From NCBI GenBank assembly GCA_033961575.1, contig CM066729.1, positions 100,838,501-100,902,500 on the forward strand: 64,000 nt of DNA. Direction: 5' to 3'. Under the pieces are notes generated by a model, which worked only from the letters and a program-made list of their open reading frames with translations, did not search any database and was not told the DNA's origin. The translations under genes and the position numbers were made by a program. Shown in pieces: positions 22,324-35,000 of the stretch; within the stretch, counting starts at the first letter, position 1; the number at the start of each line of letters is the position of its first letter. This stretch comes from Aselliscus stoliczkanus (lineage: Eukaryota > Chordata > Mammalia > Chiroptera > Hipposideridae).

Positions 22324-22799
22324 CTAAACAAAAAACTTGATATCCTCAGCATATTACTGATTTGAAATACAATTTAATTCTAAAATCAAAATCATCTTAA
22401 CAATGCAGGAGAGATCAATATTATAGAAAAAAAGTCCAAACAATAAATATTTGTTAAAGCATTTATTAAAATAAGTTACACAGTAATTTAAAACAAATTA
22501 AAATAATATTTGTATCTTCATACACAATATTTTGGGAATACTTTTTGAAGAAAAATTGGGACATCTTATCTTTTTGACCATGTATCTAGATTGTTCATTT
22601 GTCTAAAATTAGAGAAGTCATTTTATGTTCCTTTTTTTAGACCCCAATCACAGTTCCTTCAATAGACAGAGTACTCTAATAATAATCCTCTTTTGTTCTG
22701 TGCTACTTTATCAAATATTTGTGAATTAAAGGAATAATTGTAAAAGCCTGAGAAAAACTAAAGGTAGTATTTAATAAATACAATTTCCTCAGCATTTAC
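22324..22799. other. LIPI intron 8 sequence, no feature
   Basis: AT-rich intron DNA next to the exon 9 acceptor. No repeat was identified. Confidence 0.45.
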
Positions 22800-22975
22800 A
22801 ATGTACCCAGAACTGTAATAAAGCTTTATATACTTGCTCTCTAATGATCTCCACAACTCATTTATTAGGTACTATTAGAATCAGCATTTTACAGATGAGA
22901 AAACAGTATCAGAGCATAAAAGTGCCTTTCCTAAGCAAGTGAATGCAGAGCTGTAATGCAAAGCCATGGCAATGC
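22800..22975 (-). repeat. MIR-type SINE remnant
   Basis: It contains cctcagcatttacaatgta, gcattttacagatgagaaaa and gcagagctgtaatgcaaag, the pattern of old MIR/MIR3 copies. Confidence 0.6.
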
Positions 22976-23074
22976 ACTTCACCACTATACCCAATTCCTC
23001 ATCCCTGTGGGCCAGAAATGTGGGGCCCTGGAGTCCTGCGGCTGCTGACTCCAAAGGAATCTCTAAGGATAATG

Positions 23075-23190
23075 AGGAGGAGGAGGTGGAGGAGAAAAAA
23101 AAAAGAAAGGGAGGGAAGAAGAGAAGAAAAGAGGGTAGAGGGGAGGGGAAGGGAGTGAAAGGGAGGGGAGGGAAGAAAAGAGAGAAAGGA
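23075..23190 (+). repeat. Purine-rich low-complexity tract
   Basis: About 115 bp of nearly pure A/G (ggaggaggtggaggag, ggaagggagtgaaagggag and similar). It gives false lysine/glutamate-rich open frames. Confidence 0.9.
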
Positions 23191-23329
23191 AATTCAAAAA
23201 AAATTATTTCCTCCTTTGAGGCAGCCTTGCTTCAGCAAAAGTGATAATCACTATATATAGAACAGCTGATAAGCAGCCCGTGGAGCACCCAGCACTTGTC
23301 CATCTCATATTTGTCTCTGCTCTCCTCTC

Positions 23330-23726
23330 CTTTTGAATCTCCACAGTACTAGGCCCCAGAGAGGTTATTATCACTCCCCTCAAATTTCACCCTCTGATCC
23401 CTCCAAGCAGAGTTCCTGTTTCACAGAATATAATGTCATTGGTCATATCTCTAATGTTTGTCCAAGAGCTTATCTACATTTCTCAGAGACACTTCAAACT
23501 CAACTTATCCAGATAGTAGCACGTTGTCCTCCTCTACAAATTTATATCCGCTCCAATGGCTTCAAATGCCAGCTGTTCGGTGACGGCCAACTCTCTGCCC
23601 TAGCTGAGCCCTGTCCACTGAGATCCAGACGCCCATACCACTGTTATTTGCCATGTCTACTTGGGTATCTCAAGGATGTCTAAAGCTCAGTAGGTACAAA
23701 TCTAAATAACACCTTCCTGGACGCCT

Positions 23727-23784
<58 letters not shown>

Positions 23785-24670
23785 AAAAAAAAAAACCCTA
23801 AATGTCCTTACCATTTTAAATGGCAACAGTCACCTGTGGCTCAAGCCAGACAACTGGGATTCACTATTGATAGTATCCTCTCTTTCAATCCCTACATCTA
23901 ATCTATCATAAATTCCACTTGACTACCTATAAAATATCTTGACTGCTTTGAATTCATCCTCATGTTTCCATCTGCACTGCAAACACTCTATCCCAGGACT
24001 CCGTTGTTCCTTGCCCATTTTCCAAAAATAGCACCCTATCTTCCTCCTCCAGCCCACAGTGGTCAAATTGTACTTTCAAACTAAAAATCCAATCCTGGCC
24101 CCAACCAGACTGCCTCAACTAAAATACTTCAGTGGTTTTCATTAGCCTGGTGAATAAAATATAAATCCTGGAACATGTCCTACAAGTTCTAGTTTCTACA
24201 AAATGCAGGTGTTCTCTACCTGTCTCCTCTCTTGCCTTCCTTGCCTTTATTCTCAGACGTAAAGTGCTTCCTTCAGTTCCTGAAATGGGCTATTTTCCCT
24301 CCTACTTCAGGATATTTGCCTGTGTTGGCCTCTGTGCCTGGAATGCAGAAAGCAGATGAAATCTAGCTCATCATTTAGGTCTCAAGCAGCATAAAGCGTC
24401 CCTAAAGAAACTGTTAGTGAATGCCCCTAACTAATTCACAGCCACAATTTTATGTTTCCTTACACACTATAATTTGCCTCAAGGCATGGACAGATTTTAT
24501 TTACATATTTTATAACTATTTGATTATCTTTATATCTTTCATTAGACTGTAAGCTTAAGGAGGGTAGGACCATGTCTATTTTTCTCATCACAGTATCCTC
24601 AGCACTTAGCACAGTGCCTAGCTCAATGCAGAGTCATTCAAAATTGTTTGAATAATGACAAACATCATTT
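23330..24670 (+). repeat. L2 LINE remnant
   Basis: The pattern resembles the L2 3' region: cttcagtggttttcattagc, acctgtctcctctcttgcct, tgtgcctggaatgcaga, then gactgtaagcttaaggaggg and cagcacttagcacagtgcct near the 3' end. A (CA)n tract at 23.73 kb interrupts it. Confidence 0.65.
23731..23796. repeat. (CA)25 microsatellite followed by poly(A)
   Basis: Fifty bases of perfect CA repeat (23731-23780), then a run of A. Confidence 0.97.
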
Positions 24671-25911
24671 TATTTGTATTATATATTTGTCAAGTCTATC
24701 TGCTGCACTAGACAAATTATGTAAAGATAGAAATCTAACTTGTCCAAAATTATGTCCCCGATTATTGCATGATTACATCAGTTCCTCCCTATGTATCTCC
24801 TAGCTCAGCAAACGGTATCATAGTTTAAATAGTCATCAAGCTTAAAATTTGAAGTCACTCTAGGCTCATTTATTTCCTTCACTTTCACATGTTTCATTAA
24901 TCATAAAAACACATATATTCTAAATCCTAAAATTGAACTTGCACTTACTTGGTTCCCACCTCCATCATCTTTCAAATTAATTATTACAATAGCTACCTCT
25001 CTGGTCTTGTTTTACTCTAATCTCCCTATTCCTCATCCATCTGGGAACGTGCTGCAACCTGAATATCCAATATGGATTCCCCCTGTTTAAAATCCTACAT
25101 TGGCACATTAATATATTTGGCATCATATTGTAAAGTGTAAGTGACTTATAATGATAGAGCAAAGTGATCACACTACAGCATTTATATAAAAATTAGGATG
25201 CAGGACACATTTGCAATAAGATCCTAATACTGCTAAATAAAAAAATATGTGTGTGCACAGGGACATGTACAAGAAGATCTAGGGGGAAAAGGAGGAGGAA
25301 TGGTTATAAACCAAATGGTCAGTGTAACTATCCCTAGATGATATAATTATAGATCATTTTCATTTTCTACTATATAACCTGACACATGTTTTACAGCAAG
25401 CAAGCATTCCCATTTTAAGTTTGAAAAATGAGATAAAAAATCACTTCAAGTCTCTGGCTTCCTGGCATCTAAGACAGTTTAAATTCCACAGCATGACTAA
25501 ATTTATTAGCAAATAATTATTAATAAAAACTCAACAGAGCCATTGGCGATGTTTAGATGGACAGATTTACCATTGGTATATGTTCTATATTTTATATTCC
25601 TTTATGAAAAATGCACTAATTCAAGTATTTGAATAAAATGCATCACTATTTCATGGTGTTCTGCATAGAATATGATGTTTGTAAAGGAGATCAAGACTCA
25701 TAAGTTCTTTGCCTTCTGAACAAGTTTGAAACAACTGTTGTAGGACTGTGCTCTGTGGACTATTACCAAAATCAGGTACTTTCCTATCTCCATGTCTTTG
25801 GAATCAACCTGGATATAAAATCTACAATACTTGGATTATCTTCCAAAGTGGGTGGTCAAGAAAACAAACATTTAATTTATGAAAGAAAAAAGAGAACTAA
25901 ATTATACTTAC
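24671..25911. other. LIPI intron 8, unassigned
   Basis: AT-rich intron sequence with no clear repeat and no exon. It ends at the exon 8 donor. Confidence 0.45.
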
Positions 25912-26020
25912 TCATAGAGCTTTGGCTCTTCAAGAACTCCAAGCTGGTTTAATAATTTCAATGCAATATGGCCATCCTTCAGGGTGCTATCCAAAATTAT
26001 GCTGAGAACAAAATAATAGG
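25912..26020 (-). CDS. LIPI: LIPI exon 8: C-terminal domain
   Basis: This 109-bp exon (2+105+2) has acceptor tgttttgtag and donor CTATGA|gtaagt. It encodes TYYFVLSIILDSTLKDGHIA and then LKLLNQLGVLEEPKLYE. It aligns with the human segment that starts YYFVLSII and ends EEPRLYE. The donor is strong. It sits between exon 9 (about 3.6 kb downstream) and the transposon-filled intron 7. Confidence 0.92.
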
Positions 26021-26458
26021 CTACAAAACAAAAATGTAGAGTGCAATTCACATTTTAAAAGTTTTGTTTCGGTATATATGCAAATATGTTATGTATGTAT
26101 ATAGTAGGTAATCTAGGCATATAAAATATATGTAAAAAATATTAAGAGGTACTTATTTGATACATGGTAATGCATTTTACTTCTTGTCAATTTTTAACTA
26201 GTCTTGAAAATGAGGAATGACAAAAGCTGCCAGACAGCCATGGGTACCTTGAAGAGTTGGACAAATCATTAGTGAATACTAACTGTTCTGTAAGCCAAAG
26301 AAATTCAAACTTTAAGTCAATTAAACAACTCTTTAAATAGTACATCTAAGGTAAATATGATAAGGTTCCTTCATTACCTGATTAATAGTCCAAGCTAAAC
26401 TTGCTTAACAAATATAATTCTCAATTTCACTGGCTGTTTAGGAATGACTATGAAATTA

Positions 26459-27735
26459 TTGGGTTTTCGGAAAAGTCATGATGTATTTTGTCCATGTTTT
26501 TCAAAGGTCATTTATTTATATAAAGAACAAAGATCAATCAATGATATATTGCCAGTTTTGTTCAATAACCTTTTACCATCTCTCAGTGAGCGTCATAATA
26601 CCTCGTTCATAGAAGGACCTGTTTTTATTTGCAAAAAACTGAAGAAAGTGCTGATTTACAGCCTCATCTGAATTGAATGTTATACCAGGCAGTTTTGAAG
26701 AGAGTGAAACAAGTGGAAATCTGACAGCTAAAGGTCAGGCAAGTATGGTGGGTGTGGCAACACATCCCATCCAAGCTCCAATAATTTTTGACAGGTGATC
26801 AAACTTGTGGGTGATCTCGCATTGTTGAGATGGAACATGACTCCTTTACAATTAAGAAGCTCTGGATATTTCTGGATGATGGATTCATTCGAACTGTCCA
26901 ACTGCTGATATTACACATTCGAATTGATTGTTTGGTTCCTTGGTAGGAGCTCGAAAAACACTACACCTTTAAAATCCCACCACAATGAGCATAACCTTCC
27001 TCTGATGAATGTCTGTTTTCGATGTCATTTGAGGTGAATCATCACGTCAGGACCAAGACTGTTTGCGCACCACATTGTTGTAAACAATCCACTTCTCATC
27101 ACCAGTTATCAGTTGGTTCAAAAAAGGATCATTTTCCTCATGTTTAATGAGCATATTGCAGATGTTTATATGCACCGGCAAATGAACTTCTTTGAGTTCA
27201 TGCGGAACCCAAATATCGAGCTTGCTTACGTATCCCAGCTTCTTCAGGTGGTCACAAAGGCTTGAATGTTGGATGTTCAATGTTTCTGCAATCTCTCTGT
27301 TGTGTAACGTGGGTTTGACTCGATCAATGTCTTTATTTTGTTGTCATCAACCGTGGTGGGCCTCCCTGACCGAGGAGCGTCGTTGAGATCAAAGTCACTA
27401 GCACAGAATTTCGTGAACCATCGTTGGCACTGACATTCTTGTACAGCATTGTCACCATAAACGTTATGTAACTTTTCACAAGCCTGATGCGCCTTCTTCC
27501 CTTTATGGAAGTAAAACAGTAAAATATAGCAAAAATACACAGTTTGGTCTTCCATCTTCAACTTGTAAAATTTCCAAAACTCAACCAAATCACTCAATTT
27601 TTTTTACAATGAAGCTAGAACTGTCAGCTGTCAAATGACTTAGCAATAACATAGATTGGAATGACTCTAGTACTTCCAAAAATGAACTAGTGCCACATGT
27701 CGCAAACATGCGTCATGACTTTTCCTACAACCCAA
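26459..27735 (-). mobile_element. Mariner element 2, full-length (1,277 bp)
   Basis: The terminal inverted repeats are ttgggttttcggaaaagtca at the left and the complement of tgacttttcctacaacccaa at the right. TA dinucleotides flank both ends (26457-26458 and 27736-27737). It encodes a mariner transposase on the minus strand, the same sense as LIPI, within intron 7. The family differs from mariner 1 in both ends and protein. Confidence 0.95.
26534..27555 (-). pseudogene. Mariner transposase pseudogene 2
   Basis: The product would be about 340 residues, normal for mariner. It starts MEDQTVYFCYILLFYFHKGK and shows PRSGRPTTVDDNKIKTLIE, the WVPHEL linker motif and the first catalytic Asp in ITGDEKWIVY (codon at 27098-27100). 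The third catalytic Asp is in LSDFHLF (26719-26721). The second, expected as HQDNA, reads HLNNA (26824-26826), so Asp is replaced by Asn. Spacing of positions two and three is DD34D. Several stops and frameshifts are present. Confidence 0.9.
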
Positions 27736-27737
27736 TA

Positions 27738-28943
27738 AATAATTCTTGATACAGTGATCTCATAGTAGTTCTTATTCAAAATGCCCCTACTAAAAATTGA
27801 TAGTCTAACTTTCAGAGGCAAGCATGCTGAACTCACCCCTATACTCAATATTGTCTGGGCTACACAGAAAGTTCTGACTCTGTGAGTTTTCCCAAGTACT
27901 GTGCACCAGCTCCTAGAAGACAATTTATATAAACAGAACAGGTGGAATGCATGAAATTTTCTTGTGAGAAATACATGCACTGAAAGTACACACGTTAAAT
28001 GTTAAATGTTGCTACTAAACAAACAGTCATTGTACTTTTTGCCTTTTGCCTAACACTTAGGACTACCTTAAATAAAGTAATGGATGTATGATTAACCTCA
28101 CCAATTTCTAACACAAAAGATATAAAGAAATAGTTATTTTGAAGTGACTGCCCAGCTTTAGAGAAAATACTTTGGTTCATCTCACTCAAGAGATGAGCAT
28201 TCAGACTTGCTCAGATGATTTCTGGCAGCACGACATATTGAGGTGTTACAGAATAAGCCCTTCTCCTGTTACAAGCACACAGAAATTCTGGGTGTATGAC
28301 CCATAAATTAAATACACAACCAACCTCAGATGAACAAGAAAGGACATTTCAGAAGGCAGAATAAAGGGAAATTAAAGTCAAGTATAAGATTATAAGGACT
28401 TTAACCCTGGATCCCCATGAGATTTGAGAATTGGGTGTAGCATGGAGACAGTGGCATAAGTGTCAACTTCCATGCTAGAACACAAGACACGATGCTAAGT
28501 GTTAGAGCTGAAATGAAAATCCCTGCACAGTATCAGGGTCTCTAATCATCTGCTCTGCCATTGAAAGAGGAGCTTAGAAAATTCCTCCTATTGCTTGTGT
28601 GTGGGTCTTAGATGGGAAATAAAAAGTATTCTCTGAAACTAAAACTCGATGTAACATGGAGTTTAAATTTACACTTGTCACTTGGTGAAGGGTCCTTGCC
28701 CCCAATTTACATTAAAAATGCTCCTGGATTATGGTACATAAATTCTAAAAAAAAAAAAAAAAAAAAATTTAACTTGCTCTGATGGGAGAATTTTGAAGAA
28801 GAGCTGACTGCCATTAATTTTCTATGTTAAAAGAAGATATATTTATTTTGAAATAGCACAAATAACTTTTCATTAATTTTTAATAGAGACTTGGACTGAT
28901 AATTGAGGCTAGAAAATGATAATAAACCATAGATAGATAGATA
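27738..28943. other. LIPI intron 7, unassigned
   Basis: No gene or clear repeat family apart from a poly(A) run at 28,748-28,767. Confidence 0.4.
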
Positions 28944-29020
28944 CTGAACTGTCAGAAAAGTCATGACGCATTTTTGAAACGAAAAACAGAAAAAAAGTCA
29001 TGACTTTTTCAACAACCCAA
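28944..29020. mobile_element. 77-bp mariner MITE
   Basis: A near-palindromic element: left arm has cagaaaagtcatgacgcatt, right arm has aaaagtcatgactttttc and ends acaacccaa. TA lies at 28942-28943 and 29021-29022. The ends are those of mariner 2, with only a short A-rich centre. It resembles in size and design MADE1, the 80-bp derivative of human Hsmar1. Confidence 0.85.
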
Positions 29021-29029
29021 TAGATTCAA

Positions 29030-30240
29030 CCAGAAGAAAACTACATGTTATCTGTAGGGAACAATTATATTGACAATAAATGAAAATAATAATAAATTTA
29101 CCTGAAAACAAGAGAATTAATATCTTCAAAGGGCTGAGCAAAAATAACTCTCAATGTAGAATGCTATCTACACTGAACTAATTTTATATTCTAGAGTATA
29201 GGGAAGATAAGGTTATTTTCAGGAAAACAAACAAACTGAGAGGGACTACTAGTGAAAAATCACTAAGGATATACTTCAGCAAAATAGAAGTTAGACCCAG
29301 AAGGAAGAAGTCGGGGAGGCAGGGCAAGATAAAAATACAGAAAATTAAAATTGGTAAATATAAGTGAGCATTTGATGTAATGATAATATTCATAATAAAT
29401 ACTGATTGTTAGATAAGAAGTGAAATAAAATATTATAGCATGTAACACTGAAGGTAGAAAAAAAAGACAAGATTCAAAGGCTTTATGAGGCAAAATCTTT
29501 TGACAGAATCCAATAAAATAGTATGTTAGGCAAGATGTATTTTTATGTGTAAAGCAAGAAAGAAGTAAGTCACCAAGACTATATCACAATCATGAACTGT
29601 ATACATCTAAAAAAAAAAAAAAAAAATCACAACCTCAGAATACATAAAGTTAAAACCTAAACCATGTGACTCCCTGCTAAAATAAAAGCTTTATATAGAA
29701 CTCAAATTCTAACATGATAGGCAAAATATCCAGGATGCCATTGAAAATTACCCATTATACTAAGAACAAAGATAACCATAACTTTGGTGAGGAAAGAAAA
29801 TCAACTATTGTTAACACTGAGATAAATCAGATGCCAGGGTATTCTGACAAGGACTGTAAAGGAGCTATCACAAAAAATACTTCAAAGTCAATTAGAGTCT
29901 CTTAAAAAAATAAATAGAAAAATATCAGAAAATAGAACTTACAAAAAAACCCAAACTGGAAATACATAAATGAAAAATATAATAACAGATACAAAACTCA
30001 TTGGATATGCTCAATAAAGAGAGGAGATGATAAAGGATAAAAATCAGTAAACTGTAGGACAGATCAATCTGTTCCTTACCATACAACAGAAAAAAAATAG
30101 ACTGAGAAAAAAAACAATGAACAAAGACTCAGGAACTATAACATAGTGGAACTATAACAAAACGTGTAATATGTGTGTTATCAGAGTGTTACACGGAGAG
30201 AAAAGATGTGGGGCTGAAAGAATATTCAAAAAATTGAATC
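29030..30240 (+). repeat. Old L1M/HAL1 fragments
   Basis: Motifs such as aacaaacaaactgagaggga, actgaaggtagaaaaaa, ggatgccattgaaaattacc and ggactgtaaaggagctatca suggest decayed L1/HAL1 ORF1-side sequence. Boundaries are uncertain. Confidence 0.45.
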
Positions 30241-30887
30241 CTAGGGAATATCAAAGAGTTCTCAGACACCAAAAATATGTCCATTAAAGTAAAAAATGAT
30301 AAATTAAACCTCAACAAGAGTGAATACTTTTCCCCTTACAAAAGCCCTGTGAAGAAGATGAAAAAAACAGTACAGTTACAGGTTGGAGAAAATATTTGCA
30401 AACCAAATATCCAACAAGAACTACTATCAAAAATATATAAAGGACCATCAAAAGTTTACGAAAACCCTCAACAGTTTACAAAAGTCCAATTATAAAATGG
30501 GCAAAAGACATGAACACACATTTCATCAGAGAGAATATATGGAAAGTATATTCAATATCAGAAGCTGTCATGTCAACAAAAAATAAAAACTTCAATAAAA
30601 TATTACCATGTATTTATCAGAATGCATAAAAAATTTTACATAATGACAATACCAAATGCTAGTAAGAAATTAGAGAAATTGGATCACTCATATTTTGCTG
30701 AGAGGAATAAAGTGGTACTGCCACACTGCAAAGCACTGTCAATTTCTTACAAGGCTAAATGTGGAACTAGCTTCTGACCCAGCAATTATATTCCTGAGCC
30801 TTTACAATGGAGGAATGAAAACTTAAATTCACATTAAAACTTGTGCACAAATATTCACATCAGCTATATTCAAAATAACCAAAAGTA

Positions 30888-31009
30888 GGGCCGGCGGAGT
30901 GGCGCGGTGGTTAAGCGCTGGCTTGGGAAGCCAGCGGCCCCGGTTCGGGTCCCACATATGAGGGCCAGTGACACTGCCCTCAAAAAAACAAACAAACAAA
31001 CAAACAAAC
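30888..31009 (+). mobile_element. Short tRNA-headed SINE
   Basis: The head ggccggcggagtggcgcgg and box B-like ggttcgggtcccac end at actgccctc plus a (caaa)n tail. An exact 16-bp duplication (aaaataaccaaaagta) is at 30872-30887 and 31010-31025. It sits inside the old L1. Confidence 0.92.
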
Positions 31010-31396
31010 AAAATAACCAAAAGTAAAAACATCCTAATGTTCTTCAACAGATGAATGATTAAACAAAATGTGGTACATATACACCATGCACTATTACTCA
31101 GCAATAAAAAAGAATGAATTATTGATACATGCTACAATATGGATGAACCTCCAGAGTATTATGCTGGAAAAAAGTCCAATTAAAAATCATATATTGAATT
31201 TTCAATTTATGCAACATTTTCAAAATAAAATTTTAGGAATCTATTAATGGATACCAGGAGTGAGAAACAGCAGGATGGGAGGAGTGTGGTATATGTGTTT
31301 ATAAAACTCACAGGATCCTTGGCAGTGGTGAAACTGTTCAATGTCTTCACTGTGGTGACAGATACATAGCCCTGTTTGTGTGATAAAATTCTACGG

Positions 31397-31400
<4 letters not shown>

Positions 31401-31445
<45 letters not shown>
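31401..31445. repeat. (AC)22 microsatellite
   Basis: Perfect AC repeat inside the old L1 3' UTR. Confidence 0.97.
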
Positions 31446-31447
<2 letters not shown>

Positions 31448-31520
31448 AGTCTGCGGAGAAATATGAATAAGATGGGAGGATTATATCAAAGGCAATATCC
31501 TGGTAGTGATATTATATTCT

Positions 31521-31538
31521 ATAGTGTGGTGAAATTTT
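31521..31538 (+). repeat. L1 target duplication, left copy
   Basis: atagtgtggtgaaatttt, identical to 36926-36943, brackets the younger L1. Confidence 0.95.
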
Positions 31539-32055
31539 TTATTTATTTATTTATTTATTTTTAATTAGTTTCAGGTTTACAACACAGTGCAATAGTTATA
31601 CTTTTTACCCTTCAAAGTGACAACCCCCCTCCCCCATTTAGGCACCCCACTCCTTCCCCCCATATCATATATATCTATTACTCTTCCTCTGACTCCCTTC
31701 CACATTATAATCCACATCCCGTGACAATCTATATATTCAGTTACAGTTGGTATACAATATTATACAACCTCAGCTTTAGGTGTACAGTGCAGTGATCAAG
31801 CCTCTACTCCATCCATGGAAATGGTTTCCCTAACAAGACATATGACCATCTGACATCCCACAAAATATTTACAACATTATTAATTATATTCCCCGAACTG
31901 TCTTTCATATCCCAGTGGCAATATTGTAGTTGCCTATTTTTGCTGTCTAATCCCTTCCTCTTCTCCCTCATCCCCACCCCCCTCCCAACTAGCAATGCTG
32001 TTTTTCCTCTATATCTATAAGAGTTTCTGTTTACTTTGCTCATTCATTCAGTTTT

Positions 32056-35000
32056 TCAGATTCCACATATAAGTGAGATCATATGGTATTTGTCTTTCTC
32101 TGACTGACTTATTTCACTTAACATAATAGTCTCTAGGTCGATCCATATCATTGCAAATGGTACGATTTCATTCTTCTTTATAGCGGAATAATACTCCATT
32201 GTATAAATGTACCACAGTTTCTTAATCCAGTCATCTACCGAAGGGCATTTCGGTTGTTTCCAAGTCTTAGCTATTGTAAAAAGTGCTGCAATGAACGTAG
32301 GGGTGCATATATTTTTTTGAATCAGTGTCGGGTTTTTCAGGATAAATACGTAGGAGTGGAATTGCTGGGTCAAAAGGTAGTTTCATTTCCAATTTTTTGA
32401 GATACCTCCATACTGACTTCCATAGAGGCTGCACCGATCTGCAATCCCACCAACAGTGCAGCAGGGTCCCCTTTTCCACACAGCCCGGCCAGCACTTGTT
32501 TGTTGATTTATTGATGGTAGCCATTCTGACCAGAGAGAGGCGGTATCTCATTGTGGTTTTTATTTGCATTTCTCTAATGACCAGTGAGGTTGAACATTTT
32601 TTCATATGCCTGTTGGCCTTCTGTATGTCCTCTTTAGAGAAATGTCTCTTCATATCTTCCGCCCATTTTCTAATTGGGTTGTTTGGCTTTTTTTGGTTTT
32701 GAGTTTCATGAGTGTTTTATAAATTTTGGATATTAACACCTTATCAGATATATCGTTGGCAAATATATTCTCCCATTCAGTAGGCTTCCTTTTGTTTTAT
32801 TGATGGTTTCCTTTGTTGTGAAAAAACTTTTAAGTCTGATATAATCCCATATGTTCACTTTTTCTTTTACTTCCCTTGCCTGCAGGGATGTATCAGTAAA
32901 AACATTGCTCCGGGTAATGTCTGCAAATGTACTCCCTATATTTTCTTTTAGGATTTTTATGGTTTCAGGTCTTACATTTAAATCTTTAATCCATTTTGAA
33001 TTTGTTCTTGTATATGGCGTAAGGAGGTGGTCCAGTTTCATTTATTTGCATGTGTCAGTCCAATTTTCCCAGCACCATTTATTGAATAGACTATCTTTAC
33101 TCCAGTGTAAATTCTTGCTTCCCTTGTCATAGATTAACTGTCTGTAAATGCCTGGATTTATTTCTGGGCTCTCTGTTCTGTTCCACTGATCTATGTACCT
33201 GCTTTTATGCCAATACCATACTGTCTTGATTACTGTATCCTTGTAGTATGTTTTCATGTTTGGTAGCGTGATTCCCCTGACTTTATTCTTATTTCTCAGG
33301 ATTGCAGAGGCTATTTGGGATCTTTTATGGTGCCATATAAATTTTAGAATTATATTTTCTATTTCTGTGAAAAATGCCCTTGGTAGTTTGATAGGAATTG
33401 CATTGAATCTATATATTGCTTTAGGAAGTATGGACATTTTAATTATATTAATTCTTCCTATCCATGAGCATGGTAGATGTTTATTTGTATCTTCTTTGAT
33501 TTCTTTCTTCAGTGTCTTATAATTTTCTGAGTACAGATCTTTCACTTCTTTGGTTAAATTTGTTCCTAGGTATTTTATAGTTCTTGAAGCAATTGTAAAT
33601 GGGACAGTTTTCTTCATTTCTCCTTCCGTTAGTTTATTACTGGTATATGAAAATGCCACTGATTTCTGAACACTGATTTTATATTCTGCTACTTTACTTA
33701 ATTCGACTATCAGTTCCAATAGTTTTTTGCTGGAGTCTTTGGGGTTCTCTATATACAGTATCATGTCATCTGCGTATAATGACAATTTTACTTCTTCCTT
33801 GCCAATTTGGATGCCTTTTATTTCTTTTTCTTGTCTGATGGCTGTGGCTAGAACTTCCAGAACTATGTTGAATAAAAGAAGAGAAAGTGGACAGCCTTGT
33901 CTTGTTCCTGATCTTAAGGGGAATGGTTTTAGCTTTTCCCCATTGAGTATGATGTTAGCTGTAGGTTTATCATATATGGCTTTTATTATGTTGAGATATG
34001 ATCCCTGTATTCCCATTTTGCTAAGGGTTTTTAACATAAACTGCTGTTGGATTTTGTCAAATGCTTTTTCTGCATCTATTGATATGACCATGTGATTTTT
34101 ATTCTTCATTTTGTTGATGTGGTGTATCACATTAATTGATGTACAGATGTTGAACCAGCCTTGTGTTCTAGGGATGAAACCCACTTGATCATGACGTATA
34201 ATCTTCTTAATATATTGCTGAATTCTGTTTGCTAATATTTTATTGAAAGTTTTTGCATCTATATTCATCAGGGAGATTGGCCTGTAGTTTTCCTTTTTTG
34301 TGCTGTCTTCATCTGGTTTTGGAATCAGGGTGATAGTGGCTTCATAAAAGAGTTTGGGAGCCTTCCCTCCTTCTGGATTTTTTGGAATAGTTTGAGAAGA
34401 ATAGGTGATAGTTCTTTTTTCAATGTTTGATTAAATTCACTTGTGAAGCCATCGGGTCCAGGGCTTTTGTTTTTTGGGAGCTTGTCAATTACTGATTTAA
34501 TTTCCTTGGTAGTAATCAGGCTATTTAGATTTTCTGTTTCTTCTTGCGTTAGCTTTGGAAGGTTGTATGCTTCTAGAAAATTATCCATTTCTTCCAGATT
34601 GTCAAATTTGTTGGCATATAGTTGCTCATAGTAATTTCTTAGAATTTTTTGTATTTCTGTGATTTCTGTAGTCATTTCCCCTCTTTCGTTCCTGATTTTA
34701 CTAATTTGAGTCCTCTCTCTTTTTTTTTTGTTTGATGAGCCTGGCTAGAGGTTGGTCAATTTTGTTTATCGTCTCAAAAAACCAGCTCTTGGTTTCATTG
34801 ATCTTCTGTATTGTTTTTCTGTTCTCTATATTGTTTTTTTCTGCTCTGGTCTTTATTATCTCCTTTCTTGTACTCCTCTTGGGCTTCTTTTGCTGTTCTT
34901 TTTCCAGTTCCCTTAGGTATAAGGATAACCTGTTAAGATTTTTCTTCCTTCTTTAGGTAGGAGCATCCCAGAGATTTTGGGTCGTGGTATTTTCATTTTC

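Larger units (their letters stand above)
30265..31520 (+). repeat. Old L1 3' part, left of younger L1
   Basis: L1 ORF2 carboxyl end and 3' UTR: ggttggagaaaatatttgca, ccaattataaaatgggcaaa, gcaaagcactgtcaatttct, gtggtacatatacaccatgc, then ggtgacagatacatagccct. It is cut by the 5.4-kb L1 and resumes at 36944. It also holds a SINE and a (CA)n tract. Confidence 0.85.

Noticed and set aside
22943..23244. Lysine/glutamate-rich frame on the plus strand.
   Set aside because: It is a translation of a purine-rich low-complexity tract.
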